64,000 nt of DNA from Stemphylium vesicarium (taxonomy: Eukaryota; Ascomycota; Dothideomycetes; Pleosporales; Pleosporaceae): positions 209,623-273,622 of the forward strand of contig QXCR01000021.1 in NCBI GenBank assembly GCA_004380135.1. Reading direction: 5' to 3'. Of the stretch, positions 1 through 10,005 are shown piece by piece (position 1 is the stretch's first letter; each line of letters opens with the position of its first letter). Below the pieces are notes generated by a model. It was given only the letters and a program-made list of their open reading frames with translations, was not told where the DNA came from and did no database searches. Both the position numbers and the translations under genes were made by a program.

Positions 1-462
1 GTTGTTGGGCCTGTTGTATGCGGCGGGCGGGCCGTGAGGGGCAGGCGCGCCCGGTGGTGGTGCACCGTAGGTATGGCCATGGCCATATTGCCCTCCTGGC
101 GGCCCTTGCGGGGGGTATCCAGGCGGGCCAGCCTGCGGTGGGTAGGGCGCCTGCTGGGGAGGATATCCAGGCGCGCCCGTGTTGATGGGCGGCAGCGGAC
201 TCGCTGGTCGGCCGTGGTTTGGCGGCGGCGCACCGAGTCCGCCTGGAGGGGCGTATGTGTACGAGGGCGGGCGGCCCAGATTATTTGGCGGGTTCATGGG
301 GAGCGAAGAGCTGCTCGAGTTGGAAGCCTGGGGTGAAAGCGACGTGGGTCGTTGCTGGCCGGTGGGCGTTGGGTTGCCCGGCGGAGTGGGCGACGGATTG
401 TGCTGTGAACTCTTTCGTTTCGAACCCACTAGGTTCTTGAAACGGGTGTTCATGGAATTCAT
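1..462 (-). CDS. N-terminal part of a Pro/Gly/Gln-rich protein (partial)
   Basis: The minus-strand frame is open from an ATG at 462 to the window edge, so only the first 154 or so residues are present and the gene continues to the left. The start (M-N-S-M-N-T-R-F-K) is followed by a basic patch and then a Ser/Thr/Pro/Asn-rich stretch. After that comes a Pro/Gly/Tyr/Gln-rich low-complexity region with repeated GYPPQ-type units. Such tails are usually disordered. The long open frame and its strong codon-level composition support coding. I do not recognise the family, because the folded part, if any, lies outside the window. The ATG at 462 is the first in frame; a second in-frame ATG lies three codons later. 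Confidence 0.7.
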   Translation of the reverse strand, partial: MNSMNTRFKNLVGSKRKSSQHNPSPTPPGNPTPTGQQRPTSLSPQASNSSSSSLPMNPPNNLGRPPSYTYAPPGGLGAPPPNHGRPASPLPPINTGAPGYPPQQAPYPPQAGPPGYPPQGPPGGQYGHGHTYGAPPPGAPAPHGPPAAYNRPNN

Positions 463-1586
463 CAGACTGGAAGGGAGGAAGGGCAGAGGGAAGCGGGTGG
501 GGTGCGATCAAGGATATCTGCGAGAGCTGCTGCGGCTGACGGCGAGCTGGGCACTGTCCAAACGGACCAAGGCTGTGTGAAGGAAGCCCCGCCTACTGGG
601 TTGCGGCGCAGTCCCCGAGGAATTGGCTAACGTGGCTCGGTTCGGGCAGCCTTTGTATCCTGGGGGCTTGAATGCGCAGATACAGAGCGCGCTCAGAGTC
701 CTCGTTCCTGAGCAGGGCGCTTGCTGTTGGAAATTCGCGCGGCGGGGTGAGAGTACACACAATTGCGGGTTATGCTCCGCGCCGGTCAAGATCCTGGAGC
801 GACGCCACGAACTAATTGAATCGCTCAGAATCAGCCACGTCGAGCCGCTGTCAAACGAGCCCTACCGCCTGTTCTCGTTGACCGTCCCGGGTGTGCTCTT
901 TCGCATATCGAGTCTGCACGTGCTGGACAAGAAGAAGGAAAAACCGTGGCCGTCACGACAGTCATGTTCCTCCAGGACGCGATCAAGTCTCTGGGAATCA
1001 TGGCGCCTTCAGCCAGCCCTTTGGCATCCGTCCCGTCTTACGAGCCCTGCCTGGGCGTTGCTGGGCGTTGCTCACATCAGCACCCTACACATACGTAGGT
1101 GCATGACGTTACACCTCACGGATACTCCTCCCTAGGCGAACAGTGGGCTGCAGCTGCACAAGGCATCGCATGTCAAGACTTGTGCCCATCACAGCTTGCG
1201 CATGCTTGAATCGCGATATCGCGTTTCCTCATTCCAATGGATGCCCATGCTAAGCTACAGCCCCACCCAACTCCACACGAGGGTCCATAAGGCTGGCCTG
1301 TCTAATCTTGGAACACCACTGGCGCCCATGGCATGCTAGCGCGCAAGCTGCGTCGACCTTGAGTTCAATAGTACAGCCGTTGGGTTGACATTCTCGTGCC
1401 GCTATGCTGAATATTGATATGATGCTAGAAAACATGTGGTATCCAAGACCTGTTAACGCCGAACCCCATCCCGCACGTTGCGTGCCATGACTGCGCCTGT
1501 CTTTTCGCAAAACCCTTACGCCTCCATACAGTATGGGACAATGACCCTCACCCCCTGTTCAAATCACAGCATCACAGTGTCCCACC
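463..1586. other. Intergenic region, nothing recognised
   Basis: This stretch separates two minus-strand genes. Only short overlapping open frames on both strands are present, none with family resemblance or a convincing exon structure. It presumably contains the promoter of the left gene and the 3' flank of the tail-anchored protein gene. Confidence 0.5.
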
Positions 1587-2263
1587 TTACAATGCCCACC
1601 ACGCCAACAACCCTGCAATGATCAACAGCATGAAGGCCACAGTGAACATGGCAACCACCTTTTCAACAGAATGCCGTACATCATCCGGTCTCTCAATGTC
1701 CATGCCCACTTCGCTCTCTTCGTCTGCTTCGCGAGGCTCATGTTGGCCACGCGGTATATGTTGGATCAGCGTGTCGCGGTAGGACTGCCGCACAGCTATC
1801 GCATAAGGTGGCGGTGCGTCGCCGGGATGATTTTCACGAGATAGATAGGATGCGTCTGTTGACTGGTTGTAGATGTGAGTGGATATGAGATGAGCGAGGG
1901 GTACATCGTCGGCATCTGGTGTCGCTGGTGGTGAGTCCATGTAAGGTTGGTATCTCGGCTCGCGCCTAGCCTGTTGGTGGTACTCGGGCGGCCCATTGGG
2001 ACATGCTGAGGGCGTTGCTCTACGTGAAGGCGTCACCGGCTCGTCCCTATACGGCTCATCGTCTGTATAAGGGGGAGGGGTGTGCGGTGTCGCGGGCAAT
2101 GGCTTTATCGTCGCTGACGAGTCTGAAGAGCTAGGCGATGCATATCGTGTAGATGATGTGCTTTGTAAGTTCGACGGAGTATCGCTATATGGTTCTGAAA
2201 TGGTGTTCTAAAGCATGTGTCAGCGGGTGACATTTCCGAGGGCAGCGATGAACGTACCTCCAT
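1587..2263 (-). CDS. Small tail-anchored membrane protein, hypothetical
   Basis: Two exons fit well: 2258..2263, encoding just Met-Glu, and 1587..2207, with an intron at 2208..2257 (GTACGT donor, TTTAG acceptor, 50 nt). The product is about 208 residues. It is Pro/Ser/Thr-rich with several PPxY-like or PPPY segments (for example TPPPYTDDEP), acidic before its C-terminus, and ends in a single hydrophobic segment of about 20 residues (VAMFTVAFMLLIIAGLLAWW) with almost nothing after it. This is the layout of a tail-anchored protein whose N-terminal domain faces the cytosol. PPxY motifs often bind WW domains of Rsp5-type ubiquitin ligases, so a link to membrane trafficking is possible but is inference. 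No known family is recognised. Confidence 0.72.
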
Positions 2264-3311
2264 GATCAGTCTCCAAGCTGTGATGCCTTTGTTCTCTCAA
2301 GTATACGTTCTAGTCCTACTTGAAGAGCGTTTGCTTCCTCCTCGGATATCTAAGAGGCTACGGTAAGTCAGTTCGCGGAGATGCTGTCGGTCCAAATCAG
2401 TAAAGGGTGCCTGGAGTACGAATGGGTCAACTACGGAGATTAGCAGTCAAGTAATGAATATGTTCGGCAGTCGTAGGCAGCTGCGACAGGCGCCCAGGCC
2501 GCAGCAGCGGCACAGTAGTACATCGTGGCCACGGCCCCCCATCAGATGGCTGGGGTATTGTTCCTGCTGCCATTGATACGCGTGGTTGGAAGGGCCCATG
2601 CTGATGTGACGGCTGTGGCTGAAGTGCGGGTACAGGTCCGTTTAGTGCTGCGGGTACCATAATGCCGATGGGCCGGCAAGGCAGACAGGCGGCATAATAG
2701 CATATTCGGACATGAATCTGTCAATGCCTGGTTGCCTGAGCTCAGAGTTTTCAACATCTCGTGCGTGTTTGCAGTTTGACTGCCGGTGAGGTTTGCGATG
2801 ACGCGTGGGCCCCGCGTAGAAGTTGACAAAGAGCTGCCCTGCACTGCCACATCTCTGAAACCCAAAAGCGGTACTGCATTTCATTCCAGGACCGTCCCGT
2901 CAAAGCGTTTCAAGCTTAAAATAGGAAGTAGTCGGACATCAGAACGGCTATCCGTAGCGAACGCGTGAGTCCGATGAACGAGCTCTCAATGCACGGCCAG
3001 CATTTACAATCGGATGCCGGCGACGGGACGCAGGCTGCGGAATTGGGGCGCCGCTCCCTCATGCCATCTCGTTCCTGGCGCATTAGCGACGGATAGCCTG
3101 AATCAGGGTCTCTGAAGCTCCTAGACATATACCTGAACTAGTAGGAGCTGCACACCTCATTGGAACCACGTCACAACGTAGCACACGTGCCTGGCTCACG
3201 GCTAGACGACTCAACAGCTTTTGATAGGTGTTATGGCCGCCGCATGCCGTATATTTAACGAGCAAAAACAAACCTCCTCAAGATATCAACAGGAACTAGC
3301 GTGCCCGCGAC
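2264..3311. other. Intergenic region, nothing recognised
   Basis: This stretch lies between the divergent tail-anchored protein gene and the SRR1-like pseudogene. Short open frames exist on the minus strand but have no recognisable product or splice structure. I see no repeats or RNA genes. Confidence 0.5.
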
Positions 3312-4436
3312 ATGGGCATATCGATTATGTCACAAAAACCCGTCTACAAATCCAGACAAGATGACAGCGTAGTTGAGCTCAACCCAATGTTGGATGCAGA
3401 AGCTCAATATGGCCCGATATTCCGTCGTGAGCTTTTCAACGCTACGTGTCCTGTTTGGCAGAGCCTCCAGGATCACATCAGACACAAAAATGGTTCAGAG
3501 ATCACTGTGCTAAATGTCTACGGACGTGAAGTTCAGATGACCGCACCTCGCGATGGTAAAGAATTCGAATTCGATGGCGCGCGACGGGTTCTGGAGCAAA
3601 GCTGAGGTTATAATCATTTGCAATCTCTTGGGAAGAGATACAGCGAGATCAAGACTTCTCCGGATGAGTCGCTTGATTTGCCACTATGTCTATACGTGAT
3701 TGGAGCACGAGGCATTCGTCCGGGGAGTGGAAATAGTTGCTTCGAGATGAACACCATCAAGGACAACGAAGGCGCTTGGAGGCAGCTGTGAGAGAGCTCA
3801 GAGACATGCCACCGACTGACTGCGTTTATCGAGGAACACGCCGGAAAAGCCATGCGCAATGTTGACCAAATCATCTGCTTCGGGCTTGGTTGTCTCACAA
3901 CCAAGGATAGCTACATCCAACATCTCGCGGCCCGGCATATCGCCAACATTTTTGCGCAATCACAACCTGGGCCCACGCCTCCAGTTTTCTCACAAGACCC
4001 TATCTACTGTACTGCGGGCATCTCTTATATCACAGCACCTATACCATTCAACATCACAATATTGGACGATCCGGAAGGGTTTCGCGCCCTCACAGGCAAC
4101 ACATTCGTTCTGAGTTTTAGTCCCGATGTACCCGTCCGCCAGATTGTCATGGGCTTGACTCACGATACCAGTGGTCTGGCAGGGATGCTTTGCAAGAGCA
4201 TCCAAAGTGAAGGCTTGGAATGCGATGGTAGAAGGAGCGATAACAGCAATGGAAAGATGATAGCGCCATACTATACTTGTGAATCTAGTCCCGCCGTATG
4301 GAAGTACAAGCAGAGTAGCATATGGCTGGAGTTTGAAGATTCCGAGAAGGACGAATGGCTTGGAAATGTCGGCGTGTACTTGAAAAAGAGGGAACAATAC
4401 CTGCGATGGAGCCGGAAGATCATAAAGGTCCTGTAG
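3312..4436 (+). pseudogene. SRR1-like domain protein, broken by in-frame stops
   Basis: Reading one frame from the ATG at 3312 to the stop at 4436 gives a protein resembling fungal SRR1-like proteins. The N-terminal part contains VYKSRQDDSVVELNP. The SRR1 core follows, with ICFGLGCLTT, SYIQHLAARHI, a DPIYCTAGISYI segment and TFVLSFSPDVPVRQI. This frame is interrupted by TGA at 3603-3605 and TGA at 3789-3791. Around both stops the best match seems to hop briefly into neighbouring frames (FWSKAEV just before 3603; EAAVRELRDMPP around 3785), which suggests small indels. A GTGAGA...CGAG segment at the second stop could pass for a 46-nt intron, but removing it breaks the downstream frame. SRR1 proteins are linked to circadian or light responses and heme regulation in plants and yeast; the fungal paralogues are uncharacterised. 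I read this as a decaying gene, though sequencing error is possible. Confidence 0.7.
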
Positions 4437-4794
4437 TGAAAGTGACCAACAGATGGGGTGACATGTCGACTCCTAGCATCTCAGTCGTGGCGCGCAATCA
4501 GAATTGTGCTCGGCGGACGTTCAGCCTTCTCATAACAACCCCCTACCCTCGCATTTGGAGGCCAAGTCGAATTATACTGTTGCTAATTCCACGAGCAGGA
4601 CGCAGAGGACATTCCAAGGTTATACATGCGGATCACGTGCGGATACCCTCTCCAACAACACACCTGGGCGGTGTAAGCGCACCAATTACAACGTGGCGCT
4701 AGAGATCCAATTTCACCACCAAGGACGCAACCAATTCCCAAGTCTGCAATGCTTCTCAACTCCTTCATCCAGAGCATTGCATCACAAGCCAAGC
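4437..4794. other. Short spacer between two pseudogenes
   Basis: This spacer of about 360 bp lies between the SRR1-like and phosphotransferase-like pseudogenes, both on the plus strand. It presumably held the promoter of the second gene. I see no feature in it. Confidence 0.4.
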
Positions 4795-6488
4795 ATGGCG
4801 TTTTCCTTACTGGAGTGCAGTCCTCGAACGCGGCAGCCGAGCCTTGTCCAAAGCTCTTACCTTCTACAATGTCCCGTTTCCTCTCGCCCTACTCTTATCC
4901 GCCCGCCCAAGCGAATCCACACTGGTAACGCGGTGTCATTTTCCTCCAGTCATACGTTGTATACTACCGACCAGGTACGCCATACTTCTACCCTCACCTG
5001 CCTCATGAAATGACCGCTTACAGAAATATACAGACTTCGATCCCTTTAACTATACCACTGGAAGATGGCTTCGTCGCGACGCGCTGGAAACACCTTCTCG
5101 TGAGGTATAGTTCGATTTCGACGCTCTTTGCGGAAAGGTCATAGCAGCGTGTCCTGGGTCGAGTGACATACTTTCTTGCGAAAAGAAAGAAGGTGGCTTC
5201 AATCGAGTGTTCATCTTTCGCATTGACATCGGGGTCTGCGTTATGGCAAGACTACCGTTTGCATTTGCAGGCCCACCGAGGCTTGGGACCAATTCAGAGG
5301 TTTCGACTGTCAAGTACCGTACGTCTTTCGGCGTAAGAAGCTTAGGGTATACGACCAGCGACTGACCATAGACTTGCCGTCCCGGTACAAACAAAGACTA
5401 GCATTCCCATTCCGAAGATACTGGACTGGAGCGACGATGCCTCCAATGCAGTCGGCACCGAGTACATCATCATGGAACACGCCCAAGGGATTCCGTTGTA
5501 TCAGAAGTGGCCGGACATGGGCATAAGCGAGCAGATGAGATGCATACAGAGCACCTGCGAAAAGCTGAAAGAGGTCGTCAACATTGAATTTCCAGTGTAC
5601 AGCAGCTTGTATTTCACTGACACACCTTACATCACAGGTAATAAGATCCCTTTGGACAATGAATTCTGCGTCGGACCTCACTGCGGAGTTGGGTACTGGG
5701 ACTGCAGCATCAGTCAGCCCAGGTATTATTACGCCGTCGACGCAAATCAAGGACCTTGTAAGTCTGAACTTAGATCCGAAAGGCACAGTATTCTGACCAA
5801 GACCATAGGGCCCGACGTTGCGGCGTTCTGCGATGGGCTCATCGATACCGGCCTCTCCAGGATTCTACCAGGCGACGCTGCTTCGCAACGACCACGTTAT
5901 CACGGGTCCACAAAACAAACACAGGGAACTACTCCAATATGGCCGTGCAGTAACAAAGGCAATAATTCGCCATTCTCCCATATCGAACGCCGCTCAAGGG
6001 GTGTTGTATCATCCCGACTTGCATAAAAGAAACATCTTTGTCTCAGACAATGATCCGAAGAATGTCACAGCCTTCATCGACTGGCAGTCTGCTAGCATTG
6101 AACCGGCATTTTGGTACGCAGAAGAGACACCAGACTTCGCTCAACCACTTCCCCATCCCTCAGACGAAGAGAAAATCGAACCAAAGAGTGAATTCTGCGC
6201 AAGAGTGTTCAATGCTGGCACCCAGCACCTTCTCCCCAGGATATCAGGTCCGAAGTTAACAGACCAGACATGTTTCCGTCCTTTCCGCTATTGCCATCGT
6301 GCCTGGGAAGATGGCGCTGCAGCGTTTCGAGAGGAGCTTATCGAAACTTCAAGGCAACTAAGTTGGCGCATAAAGAATTGTGGGCCATAATGATTCAAGT
6401 TCTGGAAGAGTTGGGTGAGGTCGATGACGAGGCGATTAAGAATAAGGCTGATGCGCGAGAGATATGGCCTTTCGACCTGGATGGATGA
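4795..6488 (+). pseudogene. AIM9-like / APH-family phosphotransferase, broken
   Basis: Exon 1 (4795..4974) encodes a 60-residue leader rich in Ser, Arg and Thr, typical of mitochondrial import. A 49-nt intron (4975..5023) follows, and exon 2 opens with KYTDFDPFNYTTGRWLRRD, as in fungal AIM9 (altered inheritance of mitochondria 9) phosphotransferases. Later segments match the kinase-like fold: KKEGGFNRVFIF, IIMEHAQGIPLYQKW, YHPDLHKRNIFVSD (the HxDxxxxN-type catalytic loop) and FIDWQSASIEP (the DFG-equivalent). The gene is not intact. TAG interrupts exon 2 at 5108-5110, the splice near 5320-5380 is unclear, the frame shifts by +1 near 5915, and it shifts again near 6350 before the C-terminal WAIMIQVLEELGEV segment. 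Aminoglycoside-phosphotransferase-like proteins of this type are common accessory genes in ascomycetes, with mostly unknown substrates. Confidence 0.75.
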
Positions 6489-6543
6489 TACACGATTTAT
6501 GAAGAAGTAAAATTGGTTCAAAACTGGTTTCATTCACTAAAAG

Positions 6544-7344
6544 CTACTCATACCATTCCCCACCATCTGCACTTGCGTCCATGCCATACCGTCTCAGGAT
6601 CGTTGGTTCCTTCGTCAGCTTTAGACGTTGCTGAGCTGGCTGCCATGATGAAGTCACGTCCGACAGGCAGTACAAGTCATCCTCACCCCTAGGGTGGTGA
6701 GCAAGGACGTATTTCGTTGCTTCAGGAAGCCATGAGATCGGCTTCCGTGGAGTGCGCGCATCCAAACGTCCCCGAATCTCTGGCCTTGGGTGCATTGGCC
6801 GACGCACAGCATTCGAGCGTCGCAGCGGGTTCGCGACTGGAGCCGGAGTCTTTGTCATTTGAGGGAGAACAGGCTGGATCTGTGGTGGTGTTGCAAGACG
6901 AACTTCCTTCATCTCCACAGGCGATTCTGGACGAGTCGCGACGGGTTTCTGGTTCCGGTGCGCCACTTTACGCGTGCGCGCAATCATGCCAGAGAAAACT
7001 TGGGCCACCTGTGGCAGGCATAAGCTTCTCTTTTCTTTGTTTTCATTGTCTTCGTAATACTTACCGTCCGACTCCATGCTCATCCGCTCCCCGGATGACT
7101 GGTACTGCGGCGGCACCGTCATTTCCGCGTCCATCTCTTCACGGAACATGGACACGCCAGCAGGAAATTTCGCGTAGCGCAGCTGGAGATGCAGATAGAC
7201 GCGAACGAACTGCGTCTGGTCTGCCGGAGCGCGAGACAGATCAACCTTGTTCTCGTCTTTATGCTCGTGCCTCTTCACCCAACGAGAGTTCGGCGCTATC
7301 TCAACCAGCATGGATATCGTCACGGTTTTTAAACTTATAAGCAT
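6544..7344 (-). CDS. Hypothetical basic protein, uncertain
   Basis: An open frame of 266 codons runs from an ATG at 7344 to 6544. The product is basic and Pro/Arg/Glu-rich, with no signal peptide, membrane segment or known domain that I can see. A perfect donor (GTAAGT) inside the frame near 7075 and acceptor-like AG sites near 7010-7020 allow an alternative model in which about 66 nt are spliced out and the same frame resumes at VFSGMIARTRK. A 207-codon open frame exists on the opposite strand over the same bases, so the strand is not certain. I prefer the minus strand because its codon usage and charged composition look more protein-like. Confidence 0.4.
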   Translation of the reverse strand: MLISLKTVTISMLVEIAPNSRWVKRHEHKDENKVDLSRAPADQTQFVRVYLHLQLRYAKFPAGVSMFREEMDAEMTVPPQYQSSGERMSMESDGKYYEDNENKEKRSLCLPQVAQVFSGMIARTRKVAHRNQKPVATRPESPVEMKEVRLATPPQIQPVLPQMTKTPAPVANPLRRSNAVRRPMHPRPEIRGRLDARTPRKPISWLPEATKYVLAHHPRGEDDLYCLSDVTSSWQPAQQRLKLTKEPTILRRYGMDASADGGEWYE

Positions 7345-8188
7345 CTTGAAACAATACTCAGACAACTTTTGGGCTCTGTAGTTGAAGTAGATTTTGTAAA
7401 GTTGTGAACTACGTTGCCGTTCGGTTGTCTGATGTGTGCTTGATTTGCTCTTCTTTGGAAGATCATAGCGACTGTTTTATACCTCCCAATGATTCCAGCA
7501 ATGTCCACGAACACCTCAAGGTTTGCCCGCTTGTGTTGAGACATGGGAGATTGGTAGGAGTACAAGGGTGTAAATTGTGAGAGTATAGTAGGATCTTCTG
7601 GGTGAAAGCTATAGAATTGGTCGAGAAGACGCTAGAATAGAGAGTATAGTGACGTGCAGTGTGTAATATACAGCGAGGTTGGCATTTTGACGTACGAGAG
7701 ATAGTGGAGAGCGTACTTAAAGGCGATCGATGCCAGCAAGAATTAGCATGAAGCATTTGGAGTGATGCTGTCTTAGACAACATATCTGTGTCATTTCGTA
7801 TCGTCTTGGTGAATAGATAGTCGGACTCAATGACAAGTCCAGAATATCGTTCGCAAGTGAAATCATGTCGCAGCTGACTTTTAGAGCTTGTGGACCTCGT
7901 TAGCTCACTGGCGCAAAAGTCCAGAATCCGCTTCATCGTATTGTTTCGTTATCATTTCCATTATTTTGTGTCATAAGCTATTTACAATAATTTTCGCAAC
8001 ATGCTGGAAAATGGGGGGTATTTCGCATAAGTTCGTCCTAAGCAATCATTATACTCGTGTCGATGTATGCCGCTTTTTTCCCCCTGCTTACAAGTGTTGC
8101 GCGATCGGGCGCCAGATATGAATTGCGCCGTAACCAGACGACAACAGGCGCGCTGTTTGAACATTCCAAGACCAATCCAGATCCAGTC
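7345..8188. other. Intergenic region
   Basis: This stretch lies upstream of the uncertain minus-strand ORF and downstream of the MFS transporter gene. A 157-codon minus-strand frame (7463-7936) has a Ser/Thr/Leu-rich composition without domain resemblance, and I do not call it a gene. Confidence 0.4.
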
Positions 8189-10005
8189 TTAGGGGATAGG
8201 AAGGTTATCAGCTTTGCTGAGTCGTCTGACGCCCTCTGCCTTCCTGTCCTCTGCAAGGATCGAGGCAAATTTACTGGCCTTTCGGATCTCAGGTCCTTTC
8301 CAGTAGAAGATGTAGATTGGAACAACGACGAGGCAAGACAGCCCCGCCAGAACGGTAGTAGCGTACTCGGATCTCTGAGGCGCTGAGTCTGCGAGATTGT
8401 GGTATAGCGGCGCAGCGTACATGGCGGAAATTCCGGCAAGGAAATCACGAGCGAACGCGTTGCCACCGGTAGCCGAGGCTGAATACGGCCCATACGCGGC
8501 AATCATATAATCGACCGAGGAGTAGTAGATGGCGAAGTTTGCGAGTCCGACGAGAAAGGAGAAGATCATCGGCGCTATCCAATGAGTCTGGGGCGGGCCC
8601 ATACCTGCAGAAGTTAGCTAGTGTTTCGGGAGATGATACAAGGGGTCGCCTTACAAGTCCATGCAAAACCAAACAGCCCAATAGGCTCGAAGAGCGCGAG
8701 CAGAAGAAGTGGCTTCAGGCGGCGCTCTGGTGTCATCCAGTCGGGACCGTTCTTCTTGCGTAGGTGGTCGTCGCGCCAGAACCATGGCCAGTACAGGAAG
8801 TAAGTGAAGAAGTATGAGGCGTTGATAGGAATGAATGCCCAAGCAACGGCGAGCGTACCGAAGCCGAAGTTGTTGGGGAAGGTAATCGCGAAGGCTTCAA
8901 GAAACGTGAAGATGAGGGCATCCGAGAAACCTGACAGCAGCGACAGAAACAAAACGATGGGCTCGCGGACAAACATCTCGAATGGGCGAAGCCAAATCTT
9001 TCCAGCTTCCTTGAGCGAAATGCGGGGGCTCTTCAGTTCGTTCGGCCCGTACACGTTGGGGTCTTCGCCGGTCTGGCGGCGCCTCTTCGCTTCGCGGTCG
9101 ATGAGAATAGTTGCTCGGCTCTCAGGCATCCAGAAGTGCACAGCTTGTACTGCAACACCGAAGATCAACTGAATCCAGAAGTTCCATTGCCATGTGAGAT
9201 CTAGGCAAGAGCTTGTTAGAATAATGCCAGGGCTTGGCCGGGATGGATGACTTACAGCGTTCGATCGGACCACCGATAACACCGCCAATACTAGTTCCGA
9301 TAGTAGACGACAGTACGATGAAACACAACGGCCAGTGTTGCGTTTCGGGTTCGTACATGTCCGCAATGAGACCAAGCGTGACACTACCTCCGGCAGTAGA
9401 GAGGCCACCCTATTGATGTCAGAGCTGGACGTGGTGAAGAATGACGGAAAACTTACAAGAGCTCTGCAAACCACAATCGTACCAAAGTTCGGGGCCACTG
9501 AACAGGGGATCTCCCAGATGTTGATGAGGAACATACTGAGCTGCAGAATAGGCCATCTACCAAACTCCTCACTCCAGGGTGCCCATAGCTCACATCCGAA
9601 TGAGTAGAAAACGAGATAGATCATCTGTCCAACTCGCGCGGCCTGTGTGCTGATGCCGAAATGCTCGGAGATCGGGTTGACGGCACTGGGGTATACCGAC
9701 GTGTTGAAGTTCATAGAGATCTGGATACCGGCAATGGAGGCCAGGTACATTGCCTTCTTCCACTTTGGCCATGAGTATGCGAGCTTGTCCCAGCACTCCC
9801 ACTCGCGCAACTCTCGCTTCCCATCCGGCCCGGGCACCATGGAGGGATGATGGTTTCCTTGGGGGTCGACAGGAATGTCGATGCGTGACTTTTCTTCGTC
9901 GCTCGTCTCAGCCGGCATGCTTGGTCGACGTTGCTCAGTCTCCTTCTCAGAAACTGCTTGCGAACCCGCCCGCGCGGGCGAAGGATGCCTAGACTCGTTT
10001 CCCAT
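8189..10005 (-). CDS. DHA1-type MFS drug/polyamine transporter
   Basis: Four exons join in phase: 9457..10005, 9256..9409, 8655..9200 and 8189..8604. The introns are 9410..9456 (47 nt), 9201..9255 (55 nt) and 8605..8654 (50 nt). The product is 554 residues, usual for this family. A charged cytosolic N-terminus of about 90 residues precedes the membrane domain. Recognisable segments include VGQMIYLVFYSFGCELWAPW, followed by SEEFGRWP (the loop 2-3 motif A region of drug:H+ antiporters), GTSIGGVIGGPIE, the large central loop starting PESRATILIDREAKRRR, and FEPIGLFGFAWT before the last exon. These match fungal Tpo1/fluconazole-resistance-like transporters, which export polyamines or toxic compounds across the plasma membrane by proton antiport. 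The start at 10005 is the first in-frame ATG; only a GTG lies upstream in frame. The actual substrate cannot be told from sequence. Confidence 0.92.

Noticed and set aside
3789..3834. Possible 46-nt intron (GTGAGA...CGAG, with CTGAC) over the second stop of the SRR1-like gene
   Set aside because: The donor and branch look acceptable, but removal changes the frame away from the strong downstream SRR1 core, so it does not rescue the gene.
6717..7340. Plus-strand frame of 207 codons opposite the uncertain minus-strand ORF
   Set aside because: It has Ser/Ala/Arg-rich composition without domains and mirrors the other strand, so it is probably an antisense shadow.
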